64,000 nucleotides of DNA from Lytechinus variegatus (GCF_018143015.1 NC_054743.1:28368934-28432933); one strand, 5' to 3'; positions 24,301 to 34,180 are shown, numbered from the stretch's first letter. Notes: a model not told the origin generated them from the letters alone. Numbers and translations: made by a program.

Positions 24301-26747
24301 ACCCATCTTTGCACATAACCTTCAGGCAAGCAAACACTAAAGTTGCAACTTAGCTAAGAGTTAAAATAATTGATTTTATTTAAACGAAACATTCCCGAGA
24401 TGGGGCGCTAATTTGAACAACAGAAACAGTCAAATCGTCAAATACATTTTTGTAAGATTTGGAATCGTAATATAAGAGTTCAATATGATGAATCCTACTG
24501 GATCTTTATTAAATTTTAAAGGTCAAGTCCATAATTATCACAACAAAAGTTATTAGGACCCCTAACCTTGCAGGCAACAGAAAGCCGTTTGCGTTCACTC
24601 CCAGATATGCAGAATGTTCCCACGTCGATCAAACTGTCAGCACAATCTAACATAGAAAACTAAAAAGAAAACACAATGATGAGTGGTTGACGTTTATTCC
24701 CGAGATAATCGAGATGTACGTGTATATATTAGAGAAAACAAAATTATTGAGAGTGGAAGAAGTATAGAATCAGTGATGACGATTGTGGTCTCCCACACTG
24801 CACTAAATGGCGCCAGCTTAAAATGAAAAGTTGAGAGGGAGTATATTTCTACTCTGCTTTTTACACAAAATGGAAATGACAACTTTCGCAGAGTGACATC
24901 AATAAAAACTCTACAAGTGCTAATCTGCCTTATTTTACACAGATATATTCTTTTTATCATGTTTATGGGAATAGCATTGCACAAAGCTACTTTAATTGCA
25001 TGAATCGGACTATTGTTTATATAACATAATGATGTACCTGTGTTAACAATTCGTCGACTTTGTTGTAGATCTGTTGCGAGGTGAGTCGTTTGTACATCGT
25101 CATCGTACCCTAAGGAGACAGAAAACTATGTCAATTGGGACCTTATTCAAATAATGTATTTAAATATTGCTTTTTGTACTGAGGAATAGAGTGAGTATAG
25201 AACAGAAATAATAACTTTACCAATTAGGGGCAAACTACATTGCAAATTCCGGCATTTGTTTTCGGTGCTAAATGATGAAAACCTACCTTCGTTCCTCCGA
25301 TTGTGTAAACGAATATGTAATTAGAAAATAGTGAGTTTTAAAGCCTGTGTATAGCTTTGGTAAAGGGTCAATAATGTGATCGATAATCGAATATCATCTA
25401 ATATGACAGTCTTACTGAAGCGTAGAGACCGTTAGATATTTTTTCCAACTGCACTTCTCTGAGAAAATTTCAAATATTCAAATCTTGGATATATAGCGCT
25501 CTCTCTCGGCGATGCTTGTTTTAAATTTAAAAAAATGGGCATTCAAGCACTTATCTTATAAATTTAGTGATAGGATATCCAAAAGTTACAGACAAAGAAC
25601 ATATCTTGAAAGTTTCAGCCCATTCCATGATTTGGAATAGGATTTAATTGAAAGACAAAAACACGCAGATATTTTAATTTGATCGGGTGACCCGATCAAG
25701 TTAAATTTCCATGTAAAATTGCAAAATTTATCCTGTAAAACACATTTTCATTTCATATCCTCCACATCATAACTGTTATAGGGCATATCCATTCATATTA
25801 GCTAGCAATGAATTGGAATAGTGATAGGTGCATTTTGGTGGATTTACCAAAACTATACACAAGCTTTAATTACTATCATCATATGGAATCTTTAAGACCG
25901 CTAAAAGCCTTTACATAAATAAAGCACATGCAATCAAATTTAGTAAGTCCGTATGGCAATTTGGGCCAGCGCTATCATTCTAGTAATGTAGAAAAAAAGT
26001 TACATATTTTAATTTTATCAAATTGAAACCATGCTTACCGTAAATACCAGGTATTCCCTCACGGTCAGTGTCGGTGGAAGAATGTCGTTTTGCTGAACAT
26101 AGCCGATCAGTTCATTCAATGCTGGGCCCAGCTCACTCATGCGTTGCCCGTTTAGCAGTACATTCCCAGTCACCTCTAGGTCAGAGATACCTCGATTAGT
26201 CAGTACGTTCAGCAAAGTGGTTTTTCCTGCGCCACTGGAAGAAAAATGAAGTGTACCGGCCGTACGGCATAGATCTGGCTTAATAATCACTATCATATAT
26301 AATATAGAATGTGGCCAGGCCATGCTGCCCGACATATAATTCAAGTTGTCAACAATTGTGTTCCCACTTCACCCTTTTAATTTATAGTTCATGTCACATG
26401 ACAAAGTGTGAATTCTAACAAGTGTGAGATCTGTAAAGTGACTTGGTCCGGGGACTTGGTTACCAAAAAGTTATACACATAATTTTTCTGCAAGAACATG
26501 GTCACTCGAGCAAGGTGATCTTTATTAGAGTCTAGAGACTTGCGCATGCTCGAACTCGAACTGTTCATATTGATTAAAATCATACACAATGAAAAAAAAA
26601 GAGGTTTAATAAAATTTGTTCTGTGAAACTTACCTCGCTCCCATTAGTGCCATGAGTCTTCCTGGCTTGGCAACACCAGATACTAGAAAAAAACAAAAAG
26701 ACAAACCAAAAAAAACCATAAAGCCGATGGAGAGGGAGAGAGAGAGA

Positions 26748-26783
<36 letters not shown>

Positions 26784-28314
26784 TGGGGGTAGGAAAAGTA
26801 GCCTTGAGCAAATCAGATGTGAACAGGGGTGGATCCAGGATTTTACAAAAAGGGGGGGGGGCACATTTTTTCGAGGAACTTTTAACAAGCCAAAAAATAA
26901 AATAAAATGGTCTTCACTTTAAGGAAAGGGGCGCGGGGACGCACACTTCCGTTTTAACGGCATTTTTATATTACAAATTTTAATATTGATTCTCAAGGGG
27001 GAGGGCACGGGCCGGCTGTGCCCCCCCCCCTGGATCCGCCAGTGGATGTTAGGATTACTGTAGCTTATAAGTATAACAAAATAGTTGAATTGAATTGAAT
27101 TGAATTTATTACCAAATATCACTGTCAGGTACAATTACAAGGAATAGTACAACACATATAATAAAAAACATTTGGTAATTGGAGCTAACATAATAATGCT
27201 ATTAAATCGAGGTTAGCCCCAAATAATGTCATTATCATAGTTTAAACAATAAATTTAACTAAATCTCAATATTGTACAACAAATTCAAAACTAATTCTTC
27301 TTATTACTGTTGCAGAAAGTTTCGATCATTTTCAGTGAACATACATGTATTTACACTATTTACAAGAAAAAAAATAGTCTTAATTATTCACAAAATCTAT
27401 ATATACAATTATTTGTTTTCAGGCAGTATTTTATCATACCAAATTAATTGTAATCTTCCAGTAGCATTAATTTTAACAATTTGCTTTTGCTAAATGTCTT
27501 ACGACTGGGGGTGTTTCTAATATTACTTGGCAGAAGATTCCATAAAGTAGGACCAGAAAATGAAATTGATTGTTTTCCCAAATTGGTATTATTTTTCTCA
27601 CGATTAACATTTCGCTTTTCTCTATTTCTTGTATTGTAAGGATGGTCTATAAATGAAAAATAATCAATAAAACTATGTGGCAACCAATTACTAATTAAAT
27701 CGTGCATAAATACTCCTATCAAATATTGGTATTGTTGGAAAATATCGAGAATATTTAGATCATAAAATAAAGGAGCAGATTGATAAGTATGATGGTTGAA
27801 CGTCATTATTCTAGCTATTCGTTTTTGAAGTAATAATATAGGGCTCAGGGTTGTTTTGCACGTCCTACCATACTTCCAGACCATACGTCATTGAAATCAA
27901 TCGATTATTTCGACAATGACACATTGGAACATATGTCTCTGTTAAACATAATTATGGAATGCACTTTCTGACTGATTACACAAGTTCATGAACACTGCCA
28001 TGATCACAGTGATTATTCGTTGTCCATTGCTGCACAAAACGACAACATAAAGAGAAATCAAGACCCCTACCCTCACATAATTTTTTCAACCTCAACAATA
28101 CTTTCTGTTCTATTGTCATAAAATCCCAAATACAAATAACACCTTTGTTATATCCTTTACCTTCTTTCAGAATGCGTGTCGATGGAGGCGAAGGGCGCCC
28201 TCTCACCTTGTCCAACAATCCTCTGCCTGGTGTAAAGGTCACGTTGATATTGCTCCAAGACAAGGTAATCCTTTGATCTGCTGGAATCACACCTAAACGG
28301 ATTTCTTGATCCAT
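10023..28314 (-). CDS. White-like ABCG half-transporter, complete
   Basis: Coding exons in gene order: 28161-28314, 26634-26682, 26039-26234, 25038-25109, 24567-24659, 23705-23871, 22204-22378, 21455-21544, 20124-20222, 19088-19225, 18546-18638, 17217-17352, 15499-15604, 14722-14819, 14462-14523, 10023-10130. All have GT-AG borders and matching phases; they total 1836 nt (611 aa plus stop). The nucleotide-binding domain comes first: Walker A GASGAGKTT, Q-loop YVQQND, signature region [12 protein letters not shown], Walker [14 protein letters not shown] and H-loop IHQPSS. Then come [19 protein letters not shown] (close to Drosophila White) and about six membrane segments, with an extracellular CTNTSCLTG loop before the last helix. 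ABCG half-transporters dimerise and move lipids, sterols or pigment precursors; the substrate here is unknown. The signature has SGSE where SGGE/SGGQ is usual. Introns hold several transposons and an antisense LINE. Confidence 0.93.
10320..14215 (+). mobile_element. Full-length-looking L2/CR1-type LINE
   Basis: This is a non-LTR retrotransposon in the last intron of the ABCG gene, antisense to it. It has an approximately 360-bp 5' leader, one long ORF (10679-14119), a short 3' UTR with an AAGCGCT...AAAGCGC hairpin-like stretch, and an (AAT)n tail at about 14190-14213. The 5' border is approximate and I could not establish a target-site duplication, which is usual for this clade. The open ORF and simple tail suggest a young copy. 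Confidence 0.88.
10679..14119 (+). CDS. LINE ORF: 2A-like peptide, AP endonuclease and reverse transcriptase
   Basis: The ORF is 1146 aa. Residues 1-22 ([20 protein letters not shown]...) look like a signal peptide. A 2A-like motif, [13 protein letters not shown], ends at residues 74/75, where ribosomal skipping would separate the peptides. The apurinic endonuclease domain begins near residue 201 ([39 protein letters not shown]). The reverse transcriptase spans about 700-960 ([50 protein letters not shown] at 865-868). The C-terminal LINE domain has [10 protein letters not shown] and HWLPFKQRI. There are no internal stops. Domain order and motifs place it in the L2/CR1 group; N-terminal 2A-like peptides have been described in sea urchin elements of this type. 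Confidence 0.95.
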   Translation: MELLRLWFIINILFTAQVSTAAVPHHVHEHGYLHTPVSWIHCKYLKHRQPYYQNSTATFQFQLLKSGDVNPNPGPTTENAPGEYCARKLSASTSYNGTNGRIFYDRDFLLQCNPAWKHYSPEVVTNGLSNIAHKTTKNRGMLHENLWLRIKELGIQTRFRGKRGGQKRDSANSFCLKKRRRNNINLKTVSCVDNNLVRSSCNVCLWNAHSVRNKTTYVTEYVNEYNIDVMCITETWLSNQDNVVIGECTPIGYTFINSPRDASNRGGGIGVLYKSMLKLKIKKIDFRFSTFEQAHITDLSSSIHFFIVYRPPPSSANRFTSSDFLKEFDEYICEISLCPGKLVLLGDFNVHWENMNKNDVLHMRSTISSAGFIQHVQGPTHNLGHTLDLVFTRDDSVILQCHTFDTCISDHYMIHFLLAHQTADPVSVTSSLRNYRKINKAQFSNALLDLVSSQPEDLDNVSLFDWYVSGITKVLDTCAPSSTKSRPLKRRRPWFNQSVLAARQHRRKAERKWRKTRLDSDRTLFIEANRNVCQIIDTAKEDFLKDKLGSCSVKEVYQIIHSLLNKKSNQLPLYESAARLAHQFSLFFVNKIKRIRAELDACTVPVNIQFTDIENQTIPLFTEFQVLSQSNVSRIIMSSATKSSRLDPIPTWILKENIVHLLPLLTNVINQSLSTGIFPDQAHSAIIKPFLKKSGLDVNDISNYRPVSNLSFLGKLIEKAACTQLADHIESNNILDPLQSAYRPGHSTESALIKVKNDIMLSLDSNNVVFMVLLDLSAAFDTIDHNIFISRLFNRIGIRSTVLSWFQSYLSGWTSQVDIDGTLSNPITLEFGLPQGSIVGPIGYSIYTLPVGDIIRNHCINYHFYADDIQLYVSFDPKTPGALNNALVKLQNCISDIRQWMIVNKLKLNDNKTEFFVAASTYNLRNLPNVQLDVDGTLIRPSEKIRNLGVIFDSRMSMSYHISHICSTVTFYLRNISRIRRFIDQSACHNAVRSLVLSRIDYCNGLLSTIPSNQLVRVQRLQNWAARLILQVSRDHPSQPLFNSLHWLPFKQRITFKLLVIVYKTLNKQAPQYLSSCLNLYRPTRALRSASDHLRLTYSLTRTLAGDRTFTVSASKSWNNLPLIIRQSPSLAIFKKSLKTHLFNTL
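14961..15267. mobile_element. Foldback element with TTCGTAATTCCGAA subrepeats
   Basis: This is an intronic element built from repeats of TTCGTAATTCCGAAGG and TTCGTTAATCCGAAAACG, with the opposite orientation at its right end (CCTTCGGAATTACAAA). The flanks share GATTTGAAGG at 14951-14960 and 15268-15277, a probable 9-10-bp target duplication. It is non-coding. The duplication length would suit a Mutator-like origin, but that is inference. Confidence 0.75.
15870..16068. mobile_element. MITE with GGAACGCCAAA inverted ends
   Basis: The left end CAAAATTACAGTGTATGGAA plus CGCCAAA is mirrored by TTTGGCG plus TTCCATAGTGATTTTG on the right. It is about 200 bp and non-coding, in an ABCG intron. The target duplication is not evident. 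Confidence 0.65.
16850..17000 (+). repeat. Probable SINE remnant
   Basis: The stretch TTTGGCAAGACAGCAAG, then CACCCAGGTGAAATCAATGG and a TTATTTTAATGCTTGGGCGC segment resemble the body of the SINEs at 32539-32812 and 59811-60300. No tRNA-like head is clear. Confidence 0.45.
17709..17994. mobile_element. hAT-like MITE, CAAGGGCGGTACCA end
   Basis: The ends CAAGGGCGGTACCA and TGGCGCCGTCCATG form an imperfect inverted repeat. Flanking octamers CCCATTAA (17701-17708) and CCCATTTA (17995-18002) match at 7 of 8. A G-run follows the left end and a C-run precedes the right end, as in the other hAT-like MITEs here. Confidence 0.7.
18281..18459. mobile_element. MITE with AGGGTAATTAAGTGTCCAAC ends
   Basis: The left end AGGGTAATTAAGTGTCCAAC is mirrored by GGTTCGACACACAATTATCC near 18458. 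It is about 180 bp, lies in an ABCG intron and has no coding capacity. The family is not recognised. Confidence 0.6.
19297..19377 (+). repeat. GATA tetranucleotide microsatellite
   Basis: This is an imperfect (GATA)n run with GGTA and AATA interruptions in an ABCG intron. A GA-rich tract follows it. Confidence 0.9.
19805..20014. mobile_element. hAT-like MITE, GGCGGATCCAG family
   Basis: The left end CAGGGGCGGATCCAG is mirrored by CTGGATCCGACACTT. Flanking octamers TCAGGAAC (19797-19804) and TTAGGAAC (20015-20022) match at 7 of 8. The G-run near the right end is typical of this family. Confidence 0.8.
21222..21446 (+). repeat. ATC/ACC trinucleotide repeat abutting a splice donor
   Basis: This is a run of about 220 bp of CAT, CAC and ATC triplets. 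On the gene strand it is (GAT/GGT)n, beginning a few bases after the GTAAGAG donor of the ABCG exon at 21455-21544. Poly-His, poly-Ser and poly-Met frames over it are artefacts. Confidence 0.92.
22612..23667. mobile_element. Non-autonomous hAT-like element, perfect 8-bp duplication
   Basis: The element starts CAGTGGCGTACCGTGGG and ends CCCGTAGTTACGCCACTG. It is flanked by identical octamers CCCACCAC at 22604-22611 and 23668-23675. Inside, the motif GAGCGCGAAGCGCGAGCTGA recurs about six times, spaced roughly 110-230 bp, with degenerate copies near 22676, 23117 and 23351. There is no transposase ORF. It sits 37 bases from the ABCG exon carrying Walker B. Confidence 0.88.
23965..24078. mobile_element. 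Small hAT-like MITE, perfect 8-bp duplication
   Basis: This 114-bp element has long inverted ends, CAGTGGCAAACCGTGACC against GGTCACGGTCCGTTACTG, and an almost palindromic interior. It is flanked by identical octamers ATTCATAA at 23957-23964 and 24079-24086. It lies about 100 bp upstream of the Walker B exon. Confidence 0.9.
26730..26782 (+). repeat. (GA)n microsatellite
   Basis: A nearly pure AG dinucleotide run with two GGG interruptions lies in the ABCG intron just upstream of the 49-nt second exon. Confidence 0.9.
26824..27044. mobile_element. hAT-like MITE, GGCGGATCCAG family
   Basis: The ends are CAGGGGTGGATCCAGG and CCTGGATCCGCCAGTG. The flanks GATGTGAA and GATGTTAG share GATGT, a worn 8-bp duplication. 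G-rich and C-rich runs lie just inside the ends. Confidence 0.75.
27085..27884 (-). mobile_element. 5'-truncated LINE, C-terminal end only
   Basis: The minus-strand frame 27444-27884 reads [20 protein letters not shown], then [10 protein letters not shown] and [15 protein letters not shown], the typical C-terminal end of LINE reverse transcriptase proteins. A 3' UTR follows, ending in a (TTCAA)n tail at 27085-27106. The element is in the first coding intron of the ABCG gene, in the same orientation as the gene. It is a different family from the LINE at 10320. Confidence 0.75.
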
Positions 28315-28599
28315 ACTTCTATATCATGAATATCAAGGGAAATATTCTGACAGTATACTCTTTCTTCATCAATCCTCGGCCTTCTCAAAATCTGCAGTTT
28401 TGTGAGGAGAAGTTATTTCATGATAAAAAAATATATCCCGAGGCAGGGGTGATGTCAGGATATTTTAATGGGTCGGGGGGGGGGGGGGAGATGACCAAAA
28501 GGATGTGTCATAGTTTTTCCTCCATAGAATTATAAAGGTATTTTAGAGTTATAGGGCTCAATTATCTTTTTAACTGTTCTTTCTCCCTTGTGTTAATGG

Positions 28600-28790
28600 T
28601 AGTGAGTTTTGTTAGCGTGATTGCTACGAAAGCACAACTGCTTGTACGCAAGCAACCAGAGGGACTTGATAATGAGCATTCATGCCTTACGAAAGGGCAC
28701 CATTGCACCAAGTGGGTGTCGAACCCGGGTCATCGGAAGCCGAAACCCCTCCTCTATCTTGTTTATACTGTGCTATCGCGCCTCCTGTTC
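28600..28790 (-). repeat. tRNA-like SINE remnant
   Basis: The minus strand contains a B-box-like GGGTTCGACACC inside GATGACCCGGGTTCGACACC, followed by TTGGTGCAATGGTGCCCTTT. No complete cloverleaf can be drawn, so this is a SINE relic and not a tRNA gene. Confidence 0.5.
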
Positions 28791-29778
28791 CCATTTCACA
28801 ATTTTCTTCCATCCCACTACGTAAAAAATCATTGGAGAAACTGTCCCCTCTCCCTCTTACCACTGCCCCCGGACCCGAATCCAAACCGATTCCGTCGAAT
28901 AAACCCGTCACATCCTCGTTTAAAAAATCTACTTCTATTTCTGCAAGCGGGTTCAGCAAGCGACGTCCGGCAAAATATAATATTTTCTCTTATGTAACGT
29001 ATTGGCCGTTATCTAAATGACCTGTAGAAAAAAGTCATATAATCTTCATCTTCACCTGATATTTATCAATGGCCAGGCAGTGAGGTGCCTGAACTTTTAA
29101 TGATTATTCAGTTCCAAGAATAATAGTGCTTGCTGCCTGAATCCATTCTAAATTGAATGGGATTTTACGAGCAACCGTCGAGAGCGCGATTGCTAAAATA
29201 CTATTTTTTAGAACTGTATATACAGGCGTGTCCCGCCACACGCTCAGCCTTTATGAAATGTTATTGCATATTTGTTTATATGAATGAAAAAAAAAGAACA
29301 ACCACTTGGAGATCTAATTTATATGGTCAAACCCAAGTTGCAAAATACCCGCCTATGTATTTATTTTTAAATCATTTTCACGTATATCTGATTTCATTTT
29401 TCGAGGGGGGGGGGGGTTCTATATTGTGCCCACAGTTTTTACTGTCCCGGTCCTCTCTGATTGACGCCCATATGGATAAGAATAGGTTACAATGTCTAAG
29501 AGTTAATGCGGCTCTGCAATTGATGAAGCTTTGAAGACATGGTGAAATTGATTCTTTTAAAAAGAATGGTTTAGTTTGGTTTAATTTACCATTTAAAATG
29601 GAAACAACGTACAATGTAGTAAACATGGTAAAAGCAGCTATTAGTATTTGGGAGGAACACATGAAACTATTGTGCTGAGAAAATAACTTAAAGGCTAATT
29701 TAGACAACAGGTGGGAAATAAAACTTAGAGTAAAGTAATGAAATAAAAAAGAAGCTCTATCGATTTAGAATTGCTTAC

Positions 29779-29880
29779 CTGAATGGGAACGGCAGACAGG
29801 AATGAAGATATGCCTCATACGACTGAAGGAAAACTGTGGAATGAGGAGGTAGTTGGATCTTGACAATGGACACCTTTGAA
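29779..29880 (-). other. Candidate 5' UTR exon of the ABCG gene
   Basis: A good donor (GTAAGC, plus positions 29773-29778) ends a possible noncoding exon, and the coding start ATG at 28312-28314 lies four bases after an AG acceptor (GATATAG). If joined, the leader has an upstream ATG whose short frame overlaps the main start and stops soon after. The upstream end is a guess. Confidence 0.3.
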
Positions 29881-30219
29881 ATAATTAACGTTCTTTACTG
29901 GTTGCGTGTGAGGAAGGTTGATGGAACCTCAATGTGTGCGAGTCCGCTTTTGTAAGTTCGTTGTAAAATCAAACCACTTTGGGATCGCCCACTACCACTC
30001 AAAGTCGACCGTCAAGCAAAGGGGCAAAGTCTTTTATTGTATATTTTTGAAAACATAAATCGTTATGCTATTTTCTTCCTTTCTTCTATTTCTCACTTCT
30101 ATCCTTGAATTTACCCTCCTCTTTTTCCCCTCCCCATGTTTTTACTATAAAGGATATATACCATTCGATCCAATCGGACTAAGTTTTAATTGTGCAAAAT
30201 GAATGAAAATGAAATGGAT

Positions 30220-30405
30220 ATCAGACCAACTGATTATGCGACGAAATGGTCATAAAAGAAATGGTGATTAGACGAAGTGATGATTGGACCAAATGTTTTT
30301 TGGACCAAATGGTCGTTAGACAAAATGTTGATGGACGGAATGGCATCATACGAAATGAAAATAGAATATTTGGTGAATGGACGATTGGCAGTAGACGAAT
30401 TGGCA
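30220..30405 (+). repeat. Degenerate tandem repeat of about 20 bp
   Basis: Variants of GACGAAATGGTGATTAGAC recur about nine times (GACCAAATGG, GACAAAATG, GACGGAATGG, GACGAATTGG). Similar motifs are common as scattered short tandem arrays in marine invertebrates. It is non-coding. Confidence 0.65.
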
Positions 30406-32538
30406 ATTTACCTTGACCCTTGGCTACTTACAATGCATTCTGCCCTTCAACTATTCATAATACTATGCCGTATTTATATACACATATTTTTCGAATATTT
30501 GCAATTGAGGGGTTGTTCTTTTGTTCATCTTTTCAAATCTAAATTCAATCATTTTCCACTTTGCCGCCATGAACCGACAGTTGGGTCAGTATGCGATTAC
30601 CAGATCTTCCGTAGGGAACCAATGACCCAGGTAACTGATTCCGCGGCTTCTGGTTTGCGCACAGTCTCCCAGCTGGTCACGTCACTCGTGGCCCTCTGGG
30701 TCCCATTGGTGTTGCATTACCATGGAATCACAGCCTGTTTCCATTCCGCCATTGCAAACAAATAATTAGGGAAATGATTTTATGTGATATCATATATATC
30801 TTACATGACAATTTGTCAAATTTATTTATCTAGTTATTTATTCATTTATTAATGTATTTATATTTTTATTTATTTATTCATATATTGATTGATTGATTAT
30901 TCATTTATTTATTTATCTCTTTAGTTTTATTTTAGCAGGGTAGCTCCATCAGTAATTTAAATACTGGTTTACATGGGGGCTCTGCAAATTGGAGCTATGC
31001 TACCTCATAATAACTTGATACACGTTTTATGTTGGTATGCCAAATTCAGGCTCTGCTACAATATAACATGAAAAAGAGATTATTTAAATGGTTTTCTATG
31101 ATTTCATATCTGTATTTAACAAGTTGAAAAGATGCAGAATTACAGAAAAAGCCCGGAGAAAAAGTATTTCTTTTTCATGATTGCATGATAATGCTGATTT
31201 TGTTGTACTGAAGTTGAATTGAACATGCCAACTCAAGAAAAGAAGAGAAAAGGGCAATACCAAGCATTCCCATTCTATTTCCTATTTATAGATATTTAAT
31301 AGTTCAGCTGATGAAGGTCATGTGTTAGGTGATGTTTAGAGAACTGATGGCGATAACAATAACCCAAACGTTTGCGTTGTTTTGATTTATTTTTTTGGAC
31401 AATGGGTGACAAGTGCCGGGTAGGCAGGTGGTGTCCAGTGTATGATATCGCATAGCCATCAAGTACTTTTTACTCAAGTACACAGGAGTCTTTCCAGTGA
31501 TTAAATGTGACCACGTGATGTTTTTGGCTTCAGGTTATGTGACATTTGTGCACCTTCCGCTCAAAAAGAGAGAACACATACATTTTGTAAAGTTTTCATA
31601 TATCCATTTGCGTTGTGTGACAAATCCGTTATGAAGGTTAGGGAAGTGTTTTTTTTATTTATTTCTCCTTCATCTTTTTTTGTTGAGGGAGAAAGATGAA
31701 GGAGGGGGGGGTTAAATACAGACCAAACGAGGACATGGTAGTCGAGAGCATTCTTTACCATGTTTACGACATGTACTTTGCCACTCAAAAACAATTATAT
31801 TATCTCATCTTTTACTAATGATTAACTGACCATCCCCTTAACTAAATGTTAACTGTTTTATATCTTTATTTCTTTAAACGTGAACCCATCCACATTCCGA
31901 CAGAAAATACAGATAAAGGGAGTCATACATATTATATTTCACATATTTTTAATTTGTAAATATACACACATGTAATAACAACACAAGGATTCAAATTTTC
32001 AAAAAAAAAAAATATTTTTGCATTGACAGTGTCCCAACGGAAAATAAGAAATGGGATCGAACATCAATGATGCGTTTTATCTACATGCAATATACATAAA
32101 GCCACTATAGTCTAGGTGATTGGTGAAAAAAAGAAGAAAATTGTACAAGCATGAAAATTGGCACAACGGTAGAGTAAGTTATTACATAAACATTTTTAGC
32201 AGGGGGTGCCAACGTGAGTTTTCCAAATATAGCAACGGTTACCAGGTAACATATTTACTTTTACTGTAACTGAGCTTTATTGGGCTTGAGGAAATTACAG
32301 TTTCACGAGCGATATGTCACAATAAATTAATCTAAAGCATATTCCCTTATAGCACAAGAGTTTTGATCTATTTAGTCATAGCAACTGTTGCTAATAAAGG
32401 GACCTCTCTTCCATAGCAACAATTGTTTATCATAGTTCATATCATTATGATTTACTAACAAGAGCTCAGAAATTAATTTTGGCGCATAGATTCCTTGTGA
32501 TGAATGTTCCATAGGTAGACCCGATGAGTACCATTATT
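30406..32538. other. Intergenic DNA, no gene seen
   Basis: About 30560-30770 is less AT-rich and holds CCAAT/ATTGG words and a GGTCACGTCAC stretch; it could be promoter DNA of the ABCG gene, but nothing decides this. About 30811-30930 is a (TTTA)n-like tetranucleotide tract. The rest is unrecognised AT-rich sequence. Confidence 0.4.
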
Positions 32539-32812
32539 GTGGAGCATTGTGACCCAGTGGATAAGTCTTCTGACTTTGAAACAGAGGGTCGTGGGTTCTA
32601 ATCCCAGCCATGGTGTAATTTCCTTCAGCAAGAAATTTATCCACATTGTGCTGCACTCGACCCAGGTGAGGTGAATGGGTAGGATTAATTCCTTGAATGC
32701 ATGAGCGCTGAGAGGCAGCTCGAGCTAAAGCCGGGGTAATAATAACAACGCGCCTCGGAATATAATATTTCTAGATAGATGGGGCAATATGAATGCCTAT
32801 TATTATTATTAT
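32539..32812 (+). mobile_element. tRNA-derived SINE
   Basis: The head has an A-box-like GTGACCCAGTGGATAAGTC and a B-box-like GTGGGTTCTAATCCCAGCC. Then come the body (AGCAAGAAATTTATCCACAT, CTCGACCCAGGTGAGGTGAA) and an (ATT)n tail. The body matches the SINE at 59811-60300. Sea urchin SINEs of this type are known; the family name is not certain. Confidence 0.85.
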
Positions 32813-33825
32813 TACCATGGCAACGGTTGCTAGTAGTATTTTCCCTCAAGCAATACTTATACGGTGTTTCATGATTATAATTTATATGACCCACATCTTA
32901 TCTATTTAAGCATTAACACATTAATCACAACAACCCAGGAACATTATAACGTGCATGCTCGCCCATACATGATAAGTACCAGTTGATATGTAACATGCTT
33001 TCTGCAAGCGATTGTTAAAGACCGTATGGTAATTCTTAACTAATACTAGTCATGCTAGTAGATAAAAACATAATACCTCTCACCAATCGAAGTACCTCAA
33101 CAAAAACGATGTCTATTGGTTCCATATTACTGGTATAATAATACTTGTTGGTTGTTGGAGAACTCACCTCAAAACTAATATTTCTCCATTTGGAAGCTAT
33201 AATTATTAGGGATTAACCTAAACATAAATATGTAAAAGATCAACCATTGATGACAATATTTTAGTCGTTGATAGTGCAGGGTTATTTGTTAATGTTTTTT
33301 TATTACTATATAGTTATATCATCGAATGATAACAGACCTCATGATACTTATCTGAGTGATTGACAATAGAGGTAGAATTGATCGACATTTGAATCATCGA
33401 GAATTACAAGTCTAGAAACCGTTGACATTCTGGAAATTTGTGGCTATCTATTTCAAGGGGGCCCTATTAATCTCTTTTAAGACCCTGTATACCAACACAT
33501 GCCCTTGGAAAGAATTCCACAAAATAAACATTTAACGAGAGGTCACACTTGTAGAAGAACGGTTACAAGAGCTTACCAGGAGGTCATGGGTTCTCACAAT
33601 CTGATTTTGGAGAGGTGGAGGAATGACCACCAATAATTGATTTAGTCAACTAAGTTTAAAATCATTTCAAACACCAAACTCTCGCCAGAATGTAATTCCC
33701 ATATGATTGCTTGCATGGATACCATTTATCTCTTGCTAACTGTAGTCGGTCACTTGAAAGGCCTTGGTTTACCCCTCCTTTCCGTAGCCTGCAAAGAAGA
33801 TCATACTCCATTCTGGTCCCGGAGA
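32813..33825. other. Intergenic DNA, nothing recognised
   Basis: This is AT-rich sequence with no supported exon and no clear repeat. Confidence 0.4.
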
Positions 33826-34180
33826 GGAGTTGTTTTTGACTTGTCAGTTCCGTCCCCAGGTGTTTTGACTTGGATCAATCCCGCGCAGTTCCGGGATCTA
33901 TCATGAAGTTTGAAATATCAGTTAGAACCGATTTGGATTATTTCGTTTCCAGGCGTTTTGGCCTGGATCCTGCAGCTAGATGATCAATCGTAACCTTCTG
34001 CAGACTTTTACAGACGTTAATTTGGACATCAGTGAAAGATCTTGCACGAGTTGATTTAGACCTGACAGTTCCTTTTCGAGGCTGTTGGCCTGGGTCCTGC
34101 ATGATTGATCTATCTCGGCTCAATCCTGCAGAAGTTGATTTGGACATGTCAGCTCTGTTTCTGAGCGTTTTCGCCTTCAG
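33826..34180 (+). repeat. Degenerate ~100-bp tandem repeats 3' of the SLC5 gene
   Basis: Four related segments share GATTTGGACATGTCAG, a TTTCCAGGCGTTTTGGCCTG-like core and ATCCTGCAG/GATCAATC. They begin near 33832, 33928, 34048 and 34133. They may be part of the SLC5 3' UTR. Confidence 0.6.

Noticed and set aside
28590-29020. Overlapping open frames of 112-135 aa
   Set aside because: They overlie a tRNA-like SINE remnant and lack any conserved domain.
30277-30765. 162-aa plus-strand open frame
   Set aside because: It starts inside a degenerate short tandem repeat, has no recognisable domain and no splice context.
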